Shown here piece after piece: positions 48,736-59,649 of a DNA stretch of 61,548 nucleotides (position 1 is the stretch's first letter; each line of letters begins with the position of its first letter). The translations under genes and the position numbers were made by a program. Source of the DNA: an uncultured Oscillospiraceae bacterium (GTDB lineage: Bacteria; Bacillota; Clostridia; Oscillospirales; Acutalibacteraceae); the NCBI GenBank assembly GCA_900543555.1, contig UQRL01000008.1:1-61548 (forward strand). Direction: 5' to 3'. The notes under the pieces are model-generated. The model saw only the letters and a program-made list of their open reading frames with translations, was not told the DNA's origin and did not search any database.

Positions 48736-50081
48736 TTGTTCTCCGATTCCTCTTTTCCCTTTTCCTGTTCGGGGTCCTTCACCAACAGCAGCCGGGCAAT
48801 GCGCTGCTCTTCCACCTCTAGCACGGTGATGGTCAGCCCCGCCTCTTTCACCTGGGGATGTTCCCCCGCCTTGGGCAGGCGGCCCAACCGCTCGGTCACC
48901 AGGCCCGCAATGGTGTCATAATCCCCTTCGGGCAGGTCGGCGCCCGTCATGTCCGATACCTCATCAATGGAGGCGGTCCCGTCCACGGTGAACTCCGTCT
49001 CGCTCATCCGGTGGATTTCCTCCTCCTCGTGGTCATATTCATCCTGAATGTTGCCCACAATGTCCTCTACCAGGTCCTCCAGGGTGATCAGCCCCGCGGT
49101 GCCGCCATATTCGTCCAGCACAATGGCAATCTGCACCTTGCGCTCTGTCATCTCCGTGAAGAGCTGGCTGCACCGTTTCGTCTCCGGCACAAAATAGGCG
49201 GGCCGCATCAGGTCCGTAATCTTGATGAACTCTGGCATTTCCCGGCCCACATAGGGCAGCAGGTCCTTGATGTAGCAGATGCCCACCACCGTATCCAGGT
49301 CTTCGTGGTACACCGGAATGCGGGAGCAGCCGTTCTCCACGGCGGCCTCCACCACTTGAGAAATGGATGCGTCGTCCTCCACAGCCACAATGTCCGTGCG
49401 GTGGGTCATGGTTTCCTCCGCGGTGGTATCCTTAAAGTCCAGGATGTTGGTGATCATATCCCGCTCGGTTTCCTCAATTACGCCCTTTTCCTCGCCTTCT
49501 CCCACCATCTGCAGGATCTCCTCCTCCGTGACGGGGTCATCCAGAATGTGGGGGTCAATGCGGCACAGCCGCAGAATGCCGTTGACAATCAGCGCGCAGA
49601 GCTTTAAGAAAGGAAAAGCCACCGCCTGCAAAAAGCACAGCAACCCTACAAAGCGCTGGGCAAAGGCGCGGGCGTTGTGCCGGGCGCTCTTTTTGGGGAG
49701 CAGGTCTCCAAAAAGGAAAAAGACCAGAAAGTAGAGGATGGAGAGGAGAAAATACGCCAGCAGTCCCCGGCCCCCTTCGTGGGCGATAGGGGAGAGCAGC
49801 CCCTCTGCCAGCCCTCCAAAGGTGTAAAGGAAAAGCCCCAGCCCCAGCAGGCCAAAGAGCAGCAGCCCCGTCTGCAGGGGAGAGACCGCGGCTTTCTGCC
49901 AGTCCACCAGCTTCAGCAGCTTTTGGGCCTTGGCGTCCCCTTCCTCCGCCTCCTTTTTGACCTGCGCCTGAGAGAGAAAGTCCACAGCGGCCTCTCCCGC
50001 GGCGTAAAAGGAGGAGATGACGAGGCACAGCAGGGTGAGGGCGGCGGTGAGAATGAATAAACCGTCCGGATCGGGTGACAT
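48732..50081 (-). CDS. CNNM/CorC-like (hemolysin-family) membrane protein
   Basis: A 449-residue protein with an N-terminal DUF21 (CNNM) membrane domain of three to four helices (about 8-180). Two CBS domains follow (about 220-350, including VAVEDDASISQVVEAAVENGCSRIPVYHEDLDTVVGICYIKDLL), then a CorC_HlyC domain at the C-terminus (about 365-440). Homologues are linked to Mg2+ or other metal efflux; the old name hemolysin is misleading. AAAGGGG lies about 10 bases ahead of the ATG. Confidence 0.93.
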   Translation of the reverse strand: MSPDPDGLFILTAALTLLCLVISSFYAAGEAAVDFLSQAQVKKEAEEGDAKAQKLLKLVDWQKAAVSPLQTGLLLFGLLGLGLFLYTFGGLAEGLLSPIAHEGGRGLLAYFLLSILYFLVFFLFGDLLPKKSARHNARAFAQRFVGLLCFLQAVAFPFLKLCALIVNGILRLCRIDPHILDDPVTEEEILQMVGEGEEKGVIEETERDMITNILDFKDTTAEETMTHRTDIVAVEDDASISQVVEAAVENGCSRIPVYHEDLDTVVGICYIKDLLPYVGREMPEFIKITDLMRPAYFVPETKRCSQLFTEMTERKVQIAIVLDEYGGTAGLITLEDLVEDIVGNIQDEYDHEEEEIHRMSETEFTVDGTASIDEVSDMTGADLPEGDYDTIAGLVTERLGRLPKAGEHPQVKEAGLTITVLEVEEQRIARLLLVKDPEQEKGKEESENK

Positions 50082-50109
50082 GAGAAATTAAACCCCTTTC
50101 GCAAGTGCC

Positions 50110-50131
50110 GCCGGGCAGGGCCCGGCGTTTT
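50110..50131. other. GC-rich hairpin at the 5' end of the CNNM-like mRNA
   Basis: CGCCGGGC and its complement with an AGG centre, followed on the plus strand by six T residues. On the minus strand it forms a stem just after the predicted start, in the leader. No plus-strand gene ends here. Confidence 0.6.
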
Positions 50132-50140
50132 TTATTTTCT

Positions 50141-50169
50141 ATTGTACCGGAAAGGGCCTTGTCTGTCAA
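50141..50169 (-). promoter_or_regulatory. Promoter of the CNNM-like/MATE operon
   Basis: On the minus strand: TTGACA, 17 bases, TACAAT. Confidence 0.87.
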
Positions 50170-50220
50170 ATCAGAAGGGAAGAGTTTGTCAAAAAGTTCT
50201 CGAATCCCGCCTTTTATGCC

Positions 50221-50249
50221 TTTACAGGCCGTGAAAAAAATGTTAGAAT
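50221..50249 (+). promoter_or_regulatory. Promoter of the PFOR gene
   Basis: TTTACA, 17 bases, TAGAAT, preceded by TGT. Confidence 0.75.
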
Positions 50250-50333
50250 AAAACAGCACGGGACTATCGGCAGCACATGTGGAGAAGCCCGTCATATCCG
50301 TTTCCGATCATCCTAAAAGGAGGAAAATATTTC

Positions 50334-53300
50334 ATGGCAAGAAAAATGAAAACCATGGATGGCAACAGCGCGGCCGCGCATGTTTCCTATGCGTTTACCG
50401 ACGTTGCCGCCATCTACCCCATCACGCCCTCTTCCGTGATGGCGGACGAGACCGACAAATATGCCGCCGCAGGCCGCAAGAACCTGTTCGGCAGAGAGGT
50501 CCGCGTCACCGAGATGCAGTCTGAGGCTGGCGCCGCCGGCGCTGTGCACGGCTCTCTGGCGGCCGGCGCCCTGACCACCACCTACACCGCTTCTCAGGGC
50601 CTGCTGCTGATGATCCCCAACATGTACAAGATGGCCGGCGAGCTGCTGCCCAGCGTCATCCACGTCTCCGCCCGTACTGTGGCCACCCATGCCCTGAACA
50701 TCTTCGGCGACCACTCTGACGTGTACGCCTGCCGTCAGACCGGCTATGCGATGCTGTGCTCCAACTCCCCTCAAGAGGTCATGGATCTGGGCGCTGTAGC
50801 CCATCTCTCCGCGATCAAGGGCCGTGTACCCTTCCTCCATTTCTTCGACGGTTTCCGCACCTCTCACGAGATCCAGAAGATCCAGGTTTGGGATTACGAG
50901 GATCTGGGCGACCTGCTGGATTGGGACGCTGTGAATGAGTTCCGCCGCCGCGCCCTGAACCCCGAGCATCCTGTGCTCCGCGGCCAGGCCCAGAACGGTG
51001 ATATCTTCTTCCAGGCCCGCGAGGCTTGCAACAAGTATTACGACGCCGTGCCCGAGGTTGTTGTTGACTACATGAACAAGGTCAACGAGAAGATCGGCAC
51101 CGACTATAAGCCCTTCAACTACTATGGCGCTCCCGATGCCGATAAGGTCATCATCGCCATGGGTTCCGCCTGCGAGACCATCGAGGAAGTCATCGATTAC
51201 CTCAACGCCGCCGGCGAGAAGGTGGGCCTGGTGAAAGTCCACCTGTACCGTCCCTTCGTGGCCAAGTACCTGCTGGACGTGCTGCCCGAGACCGTGAAGA
51301 AGATCTCTGTCCTGGACCGCACCAAGGAGCCCGGCTCCATCGGCGAGCCCCTGTATCTGGACGTGCTGGCCGCCATCAACGGCACCCAGTTTGCCACCTG
51401 CCCCGTGTACACCGGCCGTTACGGCCTGGGCTCCAAGGATACCAAGCCCAGCGATATCATCGCCGTGTACCGCAACATGGAGAAGGACGAGCCCAAGAAG
51501 CGCTTCACCATCGGCATTGTGGACGACGTGACCCATCTGTCTCTGGATGCCACCGAAGATCCCGATACCGCTCCTGCCGGCACCACCTCTTGTAAGTTCT
51601 GGGGCCTGGGCTCCGACGGCACCGTGGGCGCCAACAAGAACTCCATCAAGATCATCGGCGACCACACCGACATGTACGCCCAGGGCTACTTTGACTATGA
51701 CTCCAAGAAGTCCGGCGGCCTGACTATCTCCCACCTGCGCTTTGGCCACACCCCCATCAAGTCCACCTACTACATCTCCAAGGCGGACTTCGTGGCCTGC
51801 TCCAACCCCGCTTACCTGGAGACCTACGACATGGTCCAGGATCTGAAGAAGGGCGGCAGCTTCCTGCTGAACTGCTCTTGGGACGCCCAGGAGCTGGACG
51901 AGCGCCTGCCCGGCAAGGTGAAGAAGTTCATCGCTGACAATGACATCAACTTCTACACCATCGACGCCTTTAAGATCGGCAAGGAGCTGGGCCTGGGCAC
52001 CCGCACCAACACCGTGCTCCAGTCCGCCTTCTTCTCCATTGCCAAGATCATCCCCGAAGAGGATGCCATCAAATACATGAAGGACGCCGCCACCAAGTCT
52101 TACAGCCGTAAGGGCGACGCCATTGTCAAGATGAACCACGACGCCATCGACCGTGGCGCTACCGGCTACGTCAAGGTGGACGTGCCCGCCTCCTGGAAGG
52201 ACGCTGTGGACGATTCTCAGAAGAAGGTTGCTACCGGCAACCGTCCCGAGCTGGTGGACTACGTCAACAACGTGGTGTTCCCCGTGAACTCCTTCCACGG
52301 CAAGGACCTGCCTGTCTCCACTTTCGAGAACTACGCCGACGGCACCTCTCCCCAGGGCACCGCTGCTTACGAGAAGCGCGGTGTGGCTGTGGATGTCCCC
52401 GAGTGGATTGTGGACAACTGCATCCAGTGCAACCAGTGTTCCTATGTGTGTCCCCATGCGGTTATCCGTCCCATCGCTATGACCGATGAGGAGCTGGCTG
52501 CCGCTCCCGCTGGCACCAAGGCCAAGCCCATGACCGGTGTCCCCGGCATGAACTTCGCCATGGTCATCTCTCCGCTGGACTGCACCGGCTGCGGCTCCTG
52601 CGTGACCACCTGCCCCGCCAAGAACAAGGCCCTGAAGATGGCCCCCATCGACTCTCAGCGTGACCAGGAGGCCGTGTTTGAGTACGGCATCAACCTGCCC
52701 GCCAAGAAGGAAGTTGCCGAGAAGTTCAAGGAGACCACCGTCAAGGGCAGCCAGTTCAAGCAGCCCCTGCTCGAGTTCTCCGGCGCTTGCGGCGGCTGCG
52801 GCGAGACTCCTTACGCCAAGCTGGCTACCCAGCTGTTCGGCGATAAGATGTTCATTGCCAACGCCACCGGCTGCTCCTCTATCTGGGGCGGCTCCGCTCC
52901 CGCCACTCCTTACACCGTGAACAAGGCCGGCCATGGTCCCGCTTGGGAGAACTCCCTGTTCGAGGACAACGCCGAGTTCGGCCTGGGTATGGCCCTGGCT
53001 CAGAACGCTGTTCGCGGCCGTCTGGCTGAGTTGACCGAGAAGCTGATTGCTGTGGATTACGCCACTGCCGAAATCAAGGAAGCCGGTCAGAAGTGGCTGG
53101 ATACCATGAACGACCGCGCCGCCAACGACCAGCCCGCTAAGGATTACATCGCTGCCCTGGAAGCTGGCGTCATCGAAGGCTGCACCTGCGAGGCCTGCAC
53201 TCTGGCTTCCCAGATTCTGAAGGATAAGGATTACCTGGCCAAGAAGTCCATGTGGATTCTGGGCGGCGACGGCTGGGCCTACGATATCGGCTTCGGCGGC

Positions 53301-53888
53301 CTGGACCATGCTCTCGCTTCCGGCGAGGACATCAACGTCCTGGTCTTCGACACCGAGGTGTACTCCAACACCGGCGGCCAGGCTTCCAAGTCCACTCCTT
53401 GCGGCTCCGTGGCGCAGTTCGCTGCCACCGGTAAGGCCACCAAGAAGAAGGACCTGGCCGGCATCGCCATGACCTACGGCTACGTCTACGTGGCTCAGGT
53501 GGCCATGGGTGCCGACATGAACCAGTGCATCAAGGCCTTCTCCGAGGCTGAGAGCTACCATGGCCCCTCCATCATCCTGGCTTACGCTCCCTGCATCAAC
53601 CACGGCATCAAGGGCGGCATGGGTGTCTCCCAGGTGGAGGAGAAGAAGGCTGTGGCCGCTGGCTACTGGCACAACTTCCGGTTTGACCCCCGCCGCGCTG
53701 ACGAGGGCCAGAACCCCTTCCAGCTGGACAGCAAGGCTCCCAGCGCTTCCTACCGCGACTTCATCATGGGCGAAGTGCGCTACAACAGCTTGACCCGTTC
53801 CTTCCCGGACCGCGCCGAGAAGCTGTTCGCCAACGCCGAGAAGTACGCTGTGGAGAAGTACGAGCGCCTGAAGAAGATGGCCGAGTAA
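50334..53888 (+). CDS. nifJ: Pyruvate:ferredoxin (flavodoxin) oxidoreductase
   Basis: The single-chain enzyme (PFOR) that turns pyruvate and CoA into acetyl-CoA, CO2 and reduced ferredoxin; central to clostridial fermentation. The 1184 residues carry, in order, the pyruvate domains (IYPITPSSVMADETDKYAA), the gamma domain, an EKR/linker region and two 4Fe-4S ferredoxin sets (CIQCNQCSYVCPHA near 696 and CTGCGSCVTTCPAK near 750). The TPP domain follows (GDGWAYDIGFGGLDHALASG). AAAAGGAGGAAAA is upstream of the ATG. Codons favour GCT, CGT and C-ending forms, indicating very high expression. Confidence 0.97.
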   Translation: MARKMKTMDGNSAAAHVSYAFTDVAAIYPITPSSVMADETDKYAAAGRKNLFGREVRVTEMQSEAGAAGAVHGSLAAGALTTTYTASQGLLLMIPNMYKMAGELLPSVIHVSARTVATHALNIFGDHSDVYACRQTGYAMLCSNSPQEVMDLGAVAHLSAIKGRVPFLHFFDGFRTSHEIQKIQVWDYEDLGDLLDWDAVNEFRRRALNPEHPVLRGQAQNGDIFFQAREACNKYYDAVPEVVVDYMNKVNEKIGTDYKPFNYYGAPDADKVIIAMGSACETIEEVIDYLNAAGEKVGLVKVHLYRPFVAKYLLDVLPETVKKISVLDRTKEPGSIGEPLYLDVLAAINGTQFATCPVYTGRYGLGSKDTKPSDIIAVYRNMEKDEPKKRFTIGIVDDVTHLSLDATEDPDTAPAGTTSCKFWGLGSDGTVGANKNSIKIIGDHTDMYAQGYFDYDSKKSGGLTISHLRFGHTPIKSTYYISKADFVACSNPAYLETYDMVQDLKKGGSFLLNCSWDAQELDERLPGKVKKFIADNDINFYTIDAFKIGKELGLGTRTNTVLQSAFFSIAKIIPEEDAIKYMKDAATKSYSRKGDAIVKMNHDAIDRGATGYVKVDVPASWKDAVDDSQKKVATGNRPELVDYVNNVVFPVNSFHGKDLPVSTFENYADGTSPQGTAAYEKRGVAVDVPEWIVDNCIQCNQCSYVCPHAVIRPIAMTDEELAAAPAGTKAKPMTGVPGMNFAMVISPLDCTGCGSCVTTCPAKNKALKMAPIDSQRDQEAVFEYGINLPAKKEVAEKFKETTVKGSQFKQPLLEFSGACGGCGETPYAKLATQLFGDKMFIANATGCSSIWGGSAPATPYTVNKAGHGPAWENSLFEDNAEFGLGMALAQNAVRGRLAELTEKLIAVDYATAEIKEAGQKWLDTMNDRAANDQPAKDYIAALEAGVIEGCTCEACTLASQILKDKDYLAKKSMWILGGDGWAYDIGFGGLDHALASGEDINVLVFDTEVYSNTGGQASKSTPCGSVAQFAATGKATKKKDLAGIAMTYGYVYVAQVAMGADMNQCIKAFSEAESYHGPSIILAYAPCINHGIKGGMGVSQVEEKKAVAAGYWHNFRFDPRRADEGQNPFQLDSKAPSASYRDFIMGEVRYNSLTRSFPDRAEKLFANAEKYAVEKYERLKKMAE

Positions 53889-53928
53889 TCGTCCCTCTTT
53901 GGATGACTGTCTCTAAATAGCGCGATAC

Positions 53929-53965
53929 AAAAGCCCCTGACCGGGAAACCGGCCAGGGGCTTTTT
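53929..53965. terminator. Bidirectional terminator
   Basis: AAAAGCCCCTG and its complement with an inner CGG/CCG and GAAA loop. Confidence 0.92.
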
Positions 53966-53991
53966 GCGCGCCTGTGGGGGCGGGCTGCGTG

Positions 53992-54297
53992 TCAGCGAAG
54001 CCCGTCGGGAGCGGTGGGCAGATCGCCCAGGTTGTTGCTTTCGCTGCCATCGGGCAGAGAGCGCAGATACTCGCTGCCGTTGCGGCTGGCAATGGCCACG
54101 CCACGGATGCCGCCCTGCTTGGCCAGGGCCACGCCCTCCCGCTTGGAGAGCACCCGGCCATCGGAGAGCTCATATCCAGAGACCTTGCCGTTTTTCCGGA
54201 TGAGGCCTGTGATGGTTTTGGCGTCCTTGTTGGGGACGGGGTTCATAATGTTGATGTTGGCGGGCAGATTTCCAATGCGTCCAGCCTGTTCCTTCAT
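53992..54297 (-). CDS. DUF3892 family protein
   Basis: A 101-residue protein with the DUF3892 pattern: ITGLIRKNGKVSGYELSDGRVLSKREGVALAKQGGIRGVAIASRNGSEYLRSLPDGSESNNLGDLP. The function is unknown; relatives are seen in chromosomes and in mobile elements. It stands alone, with AGGAAAGGAAGG upstream and no clear promoter. There are no other mobile-element signs here. Confidence 0.85.
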   Translation of the reverse strand: MKEQAGRIGNLPANINIMNPVPNKDAKTITGLIRKNGKVSGYELSDGRVLSKREGVALAKQGGIRGVAIASRNGSEYLRSLPDGSESNNLGDLPTAPDGLR

Positions 54298-54392
54298 GGT
54301 GAGGACCTTCCTTTCCTAGCGCGTAGCGCGGCGTTTCAAATGGGGTTCACAGCTAGTTTTGTACCCCAAGGCCCCCGTTATGCGGGAAAATT

Positions 54393-54755
54393 CTATTCCC
54401 CCAAGATTTCCCGCTGCTTTTTCTGGGAGAGTCCTGCCAGCACCAGCCGGTAAGAGGTTTCCATCAGCTCCCGCACCAGGTGGTCCAGCACGCTGCCTTC
54501 CAGCCTGATAGAGCTCCAGTGTTCCTTGTTGCAGTAGTAGCCGGGGAGGATGTCCTCGTACTGTTCCCGCAGGAAGCAGTTCTCCTCCGGCGGCAGTTTC
54601 AGGGTGAGCAGGGCGTCGTTCCCAGCCCCGTCCTTACAGATGGCGGCGAACAGCTTGCCGCCCACCTGGAAGCGGGTCCACTGCCACTCTTCCTTAAAGT
54701 CCCGGACAGCGCCGGGCTTTTGGGCCAGTTCTTCAAAGATCCAGGGATAATTCAC
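54393..54755 (-). CDS. MmcQ/YjbR-family protein
   Basis: A 120-residue protein of the YjbR double-stranded-DNA-binding-like fold: RFQVGGKLFAAICKDGAGNDALLTLKLPPEENCFLREQYEDILPGYYCNKEHWSSIRLEG. The exact function is unknown. It is monocistronic and divergent from the transketolase operon. Confidence 0.87.
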   Translation of the reverse strand: MNYPWIFEELAQKPGAVRDFKEEWQWTRFQVGGKLFAAICKDGAGNDALLTLKLPPEENCFLREQYEDILPGYYCNKEHWSSIRLEGSVLDHLVRELMETSYRLVLAGLSQKKQREILGE

Positions 54756-54827
54756 AATGGGCGCCTCCTCAAAGTTTTCTCCATTCTAGCACGGAAAAAC
54801 TTCCCCCGCAACCGGGAAAACTAAGGA

Positions 54828-54856
54828 TTGCTTTTTTCTGCAAAATGGGATACAAT
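54828..54856 (+). promoter_or_regulatory. Promoter of the transketolase operon
   Basis: TTGCTT, 17 bases, TACAAT. Confidence 0.75.
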
Positions 54857-54909
54857 CGTATCTGTATGAGCACTGCAAGGAATACGGCGGAAAGGAATGG
54901 TGACAAGCC

Positions 54910-55755
54910 ATGAACGCTCAAGAACGGAAAGACCTTCAGGTCACCGCGGCGAAGGTTCGCCTCGGCATCATCGAAGGCGTGTTCCACGCCAAATCCGGCC
55001 ACCCGGGAGGCTCTCTCTCTGCGGCCGATCTCTTCACCTATCTCTATTTCAAGGAAATGAACATTGATCCCCAGAATCCCAAAAATCCGGACCGGGACCG
55101 TTTTGTGCTTTCCAAGGGCCACTGCGCTCCGGGCCTTTATGCCACTTTGGCGCAGCGGGGCTATTTTGACGAGAAGGAACTGCAGAGCCTGCGGCATATC
55201 GGCGCCATGCTTCAGGGCCACCCGGATATGAAGGGCACCCCCGGTGTGGACATGAGCTCCGGCTCTCTGGGCCAGGGCATCTCCGCCGCGGTGGGCATGG
55301 CCTTTGCCGGCAAGCTGGACAAGAAAGACTACCGGGTTTACACCCTGCTGGGCGACGGTGAGAGCGAAGAGGGCCAGGTGTGGGAGGCTGCTATGTTTGC
55401 GGGCCACCATCAGCTGGACAACCTGTGCGTCATTTTGGACTACAACGGCCTGCAGATCGACGGCCCCGTGGCAGAGGTAGGGGGGCCCGCTCCCTTCGAG
55501 CCTAAGTTTGAAGCCTTCGGCTTTGAGACCATCACCGTGAATGGCAATGATTTTGACGAGCTGGAGAAAGCTTTTGACGCAGCCCGCGCCTGCAAGGGCA
55601 AGCCCTTTGCCATCATCGCCAAGACTACCAAGGGCAAGGGCGTTTCCTACATGGAAAATCAGGTGGGCTGGCATGGCAAGGCCCCCAACGCAGAGGAATA
55701 TGAAGTGGCCATGAAGGAACTCAAGGAGAATCTGGAGGTGCTGCAGAATGGCTGA
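54910..55755 (+). CDS. Transketolase, N-terminal subunit
   Basis: A 281-residue subunit carrying the TPP-binding half. HPGG and SKGHCAPGLYATL contact TPP, and GDGESEEGQVWEA (148-160) is the metal/TPP motif. With the C-terminal subunit it moves two-carbon units in the pentose phosphate pathway. Split transketolase genes are common in Firmicutes and archaea. It overlaps the next gene by 8 bases. AAAGGAA lies upstream. Confidence 0.95.
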   Translation: MNAQERKDLQVTAAKVRLGIIEGVFHAKSGHPGGSLSAADLFTYLYFKEMNIDPQNPKNPDRDRFVLSKGHCAPGLYATLAQRGYFDEKELQSLRHIGAMLQGHPDMKGTPGVDMSSGSLGQGISAAVGMAFAGKLDKKDYRVYTLLGDGESEEGQVWEAAMFAGHHQLDNLCVILDYNGLQIDGPVAEVGGPAPFEPKFEAFGFETITVNGNDFDELEKAFDAARACKGKPFAIIAKTTKGKGVSYMENQVGWHGKAPNAEEYEVAMKELKENLEVLQNG

Positions 55756-56692
55756 AATGGTGAAAAAAGCCACCCGTGAGAGCTTTGGGGAAGCCCTCAC
55801 CGCCCTGGCTGAGACGAACCCCGACATTGTGGTGCTGGACGCCGACCTGGCGGAGGCCACTAAAACCGGCATCTTCAAAAAGAAGTACCCCGAACGCTTT
55901 ATTGACTGCGGCATCGCGGAGTGCAACATGATCGGCATTGCTGCCGGCTTGGCTACCTGCGGCAAGGTGCCATTTGCGGCCTCCTTTGCCATGTTTTCTG
56001 CGGGCCGCGCCTTCGAGCAGGTGCGCAACTCTGTGGGCTACCCCCATCTAAACGTAAAAGTGGTGGGTTCCCACGCTGGCATCTCTGTGGGGGAGGACGG
56101 CGCCACTCACCAGTGCTGCGAGGACATCGCCCTTATGCGCTCCATTCCCGGCATGGTGGTGCTCAACCCTGCCGACCACTATGAGATGCAGGCCGCCGTT
56201 AAGGCTGCGGCTGCGTATGTGGGCCCGGTGTACATCCGCCTGGGCCGTCTGGCTGTAGAGAGCGTTCACAACAACGACGATTACCGGTTCGAGCTGGGCA
56301 AGGGCATTACCCTGCGGGACGGCAAGGACATCACCATCATCGCCACCGGCCTGCTGGTGCAGGAGGCCGTCAAGGCCGCCAAGTCCCTGGAGGAAGCCGG
56401 CATTGACGCCCGCGTCATCGACATCCACACCATCAAGCCCTTGGACCAAGAGCTGGTCCTGAAGGCCGCCAAGGAAACGGGCCGCATTGTGGTGGCAGAG
56501 GAGCACAACGTCATCGGCGGCCTGGGGGAGGCTGTGGCCTCTTACCTCAGCGAGGTGTATCCCACTCCCGTCACCAAGATTGGCGTCAACGACACATTCG
56601 GCCATTCCGGCCCCGCTGTGGACCTGCTGAAGGAGTTCGGCCTGTCCGCGGAAAATATCGAAGCCACTGTAAAAAGGGTTCTGGACAAGTAA
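55748..56692 (+). CDS. Transketolase, C-terminal subunit
   Basis: A 314-residue subunit with the pyrimidine-binding and transketolase-C domains: DIVVLDADLAEATKTG, the FIDCGIAECNMIGIAAGLA segment holding the catalytic Glu, and VVAEEHNVIGGLGEAVA in the C-terminal domain. It resembles a 1-deoxyxylulose-5-phosphate synthase C-terminal half, but the partner subunit supports transketolase. It overlaps the partner gene. Confidence 0.94.
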   Translation: MAEMVKKATRESFGEALTALAETNPDIVVLDADLAEATKTGIFKKKYPERFIDCGIAECNMIGIAAGLATCGKVPFAASFAMFSAGRAFEQVRNSVGYPHLNVKVVGSHAGISVGEDGATHQCCEDIALMRSIPGMVVLNPADHYEMQAAVKAAAAYVGPVYIRLGRLAVESVHNNDDYRFELGKGITLRDGKDITIIATGLLVQEAVKAAKSLEEAGIDARVIDIHTIKPLDQELVLKAAKETGRIVVAEEHNVIGGLGEAVASYLSEVYPTPVTKIGVNDTFGHSGPAVDLLKEFGLSAENIEATVKRVLDK

Positions 56693-56702
56693 GTCCGGCA
56701 AG

Positions 56703-56731
56703 AGGCTGCCGCTTTGCGGCGGCCTTTTTTG
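56703..56731 (+). terminator. Terminator after the transketolase operon
   Basis: AGGCTGCCGC and GCGGCGGCCT around TTT, then six T residues. Confidence 0.92.
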
Positions 56732-56762
56732 TTCCAGCAGGCAAGGCGGAAAGGAGCGCTTT

Positions 56763-57197
56763 ATGGAACGGATCATTCGAGAGGCGGCTTTGGCGGATTG
56801 TTCCGCCATCACCCGCCTAAACCGGGAGGAAATGGGCTACGACTATCCCCGGGAAAAGACCTTTGTTAAGCTGCAGGCATGCCTGGCAAACCCCGCCCAT
56901 AGAATTCTTGTGGCGGAATGGGGGGGAGAGGTGGTGGGCTACCTTCACCTGGAAGAGTACGATGTGCTCTATGCAGGCCACATGGTGAATGTGTTGGGGA
57001 TCGCCGTCTCCAGTGCCTGGCGCCGCCAGTGGGTGGGCAGGGCCCTCCTGTCCGCCGGAGAAGCCTGGGCCCGTTCCAAAGGGGCGGTGGCAGTGCGCCT
57101 TGTCTCCGGAGAGGCCAGGAAAGGCGCCCATGCCTTTTACCAAAGCCTGGGATACACGGGTAATAAGCTCCAGCGGAACTTCAAGAAACCCCTGTAA
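56763..57197 (+). CDS. GNAT-family N-acetyltransferase
   Basis: A 144-residue enzyme: IREAALADCSAITRLNREEMGYDYP at the N-terminus, and MVNVLGIAVSSAWRRQWVGRALLSAGEAWARSKG with the acetyl-CoA loop. It is close to small cytosolic acetylases of unknown target. GGAAAGGAG precedes the ATG. A terminator follows, so it is a single gene. Confidence 0.88.
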   Translation: MERIIREAALADCSAITRLNREEMGYDYPREKTFVKLQACLANPAHRILVAEWGGEVVGYLHLEEYDVLYAGHMVNVLGIAVSSAWRRQWVGRALLSAGEAWARSKGAVAVRLVSGEARKGAHAFYQSLGYTGNKLQRNFKKPL

Positions 57198-57199
57198 AA

Positions 57200-57225
57200 T
57201 GGACGGCCTCTGCCGCCCATTTTTT
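57200..57225 (+). terminator. Terminator after the GNAT gene
   Basis: TGGACGGC and GCCGCCCA (one A-C mismatch) around CTCT, then six T residues. Confidence 0.85.
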
Positions 57226-57287
57226 GCAGGGAGCAGGTTGAAATTTATGAAGAGAATGTTAAAAGTCAATTTTTTCAAAAAAGCCCC

Positions 57288-57316
57288 TTGACTTTTACTG
57301 ACCATGTGGCTACAAT
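57288..57316 (+). promoter_or_regulatory. Sigma-A promoter of groES-groEL
   Basis: TTGACT, 17 bases, TACAAT. AAAAGTCAA at 57261-57269 is the exact complement of TTGACTTTT at 57288-57296, the copy holding the -35. Confidence 0.88.
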
Positions 57317-57320
57317 AGTC

Positions 57321-57347
57321 TTAGCACTCGGGAATAAAGAGTGCTAA
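57321..57347 (+). promoter_or_regulatory. CIRCE operator (HrcA binding site)
   Basis: TTAGCACTC, nine bases, GAGTGCTAA: a perfect match to the heat-shock CIRCE element, placed at the start of transcription, where HrcA repressor binds. Confidence 0.98.
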
Positions 57348-57822
<475 letters not shown>

Positions 57823-57883
57823 AAATTGCGTTTATCCCATTCTTTTGATTTCTGATTTTTATTTGAGAGAAGAAAGGATTTGA

Positions 57884-59518
<1,635 letters not shown>

Positions 59519-59553
59519 TGCGCCCCAAAGGCTGAAAACACATCGAGCGAAGA

Positions 59554-59586
59554 AAAGGTCTCCAGCGCAGGCTGGGGGCCTTTTTT
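59554..59586 (+). terminator. Terminator after groEL
   Basis: AAAGGTCTCCAGC and GCTGGGGGCCTTT around GCAG, then T residues. Confidence 0.93.
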
Positions 59587-59593
59587 GCGCGCC

Positions 59594-59623
59594 TTGACAG
59601 CCCCTTGCCCCGGCCGGTATAAT
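59594..59623 (+). promoter_or_regulatory. Promoter of the FGGY kinase gene
   Basis: TTGACA, 18 bases, perfect TATAAT. Confidence 0.83.
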
Positions 59624-59649
59624 GAAAGTCAAAGAAGGGGGCGTAAACG

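Noticed and set aside
50313..53672. An open frame of more than 1100 codons on the minus strand opposite the PFOR gene
   Set aside because: Strong C-ending codon bias on the plus strand removes stop codons from that frame. The peptide is low-complexity (Gly, Val, His, Leu) and matches no family, so it is a shadow of PFOR.
53992..54297. DUF3892 gene as a sign of a mobile element
   Set aside because: There are no integrase, repeat, attachment site or other phage-like genes nearby, and the surroundings are core genes.
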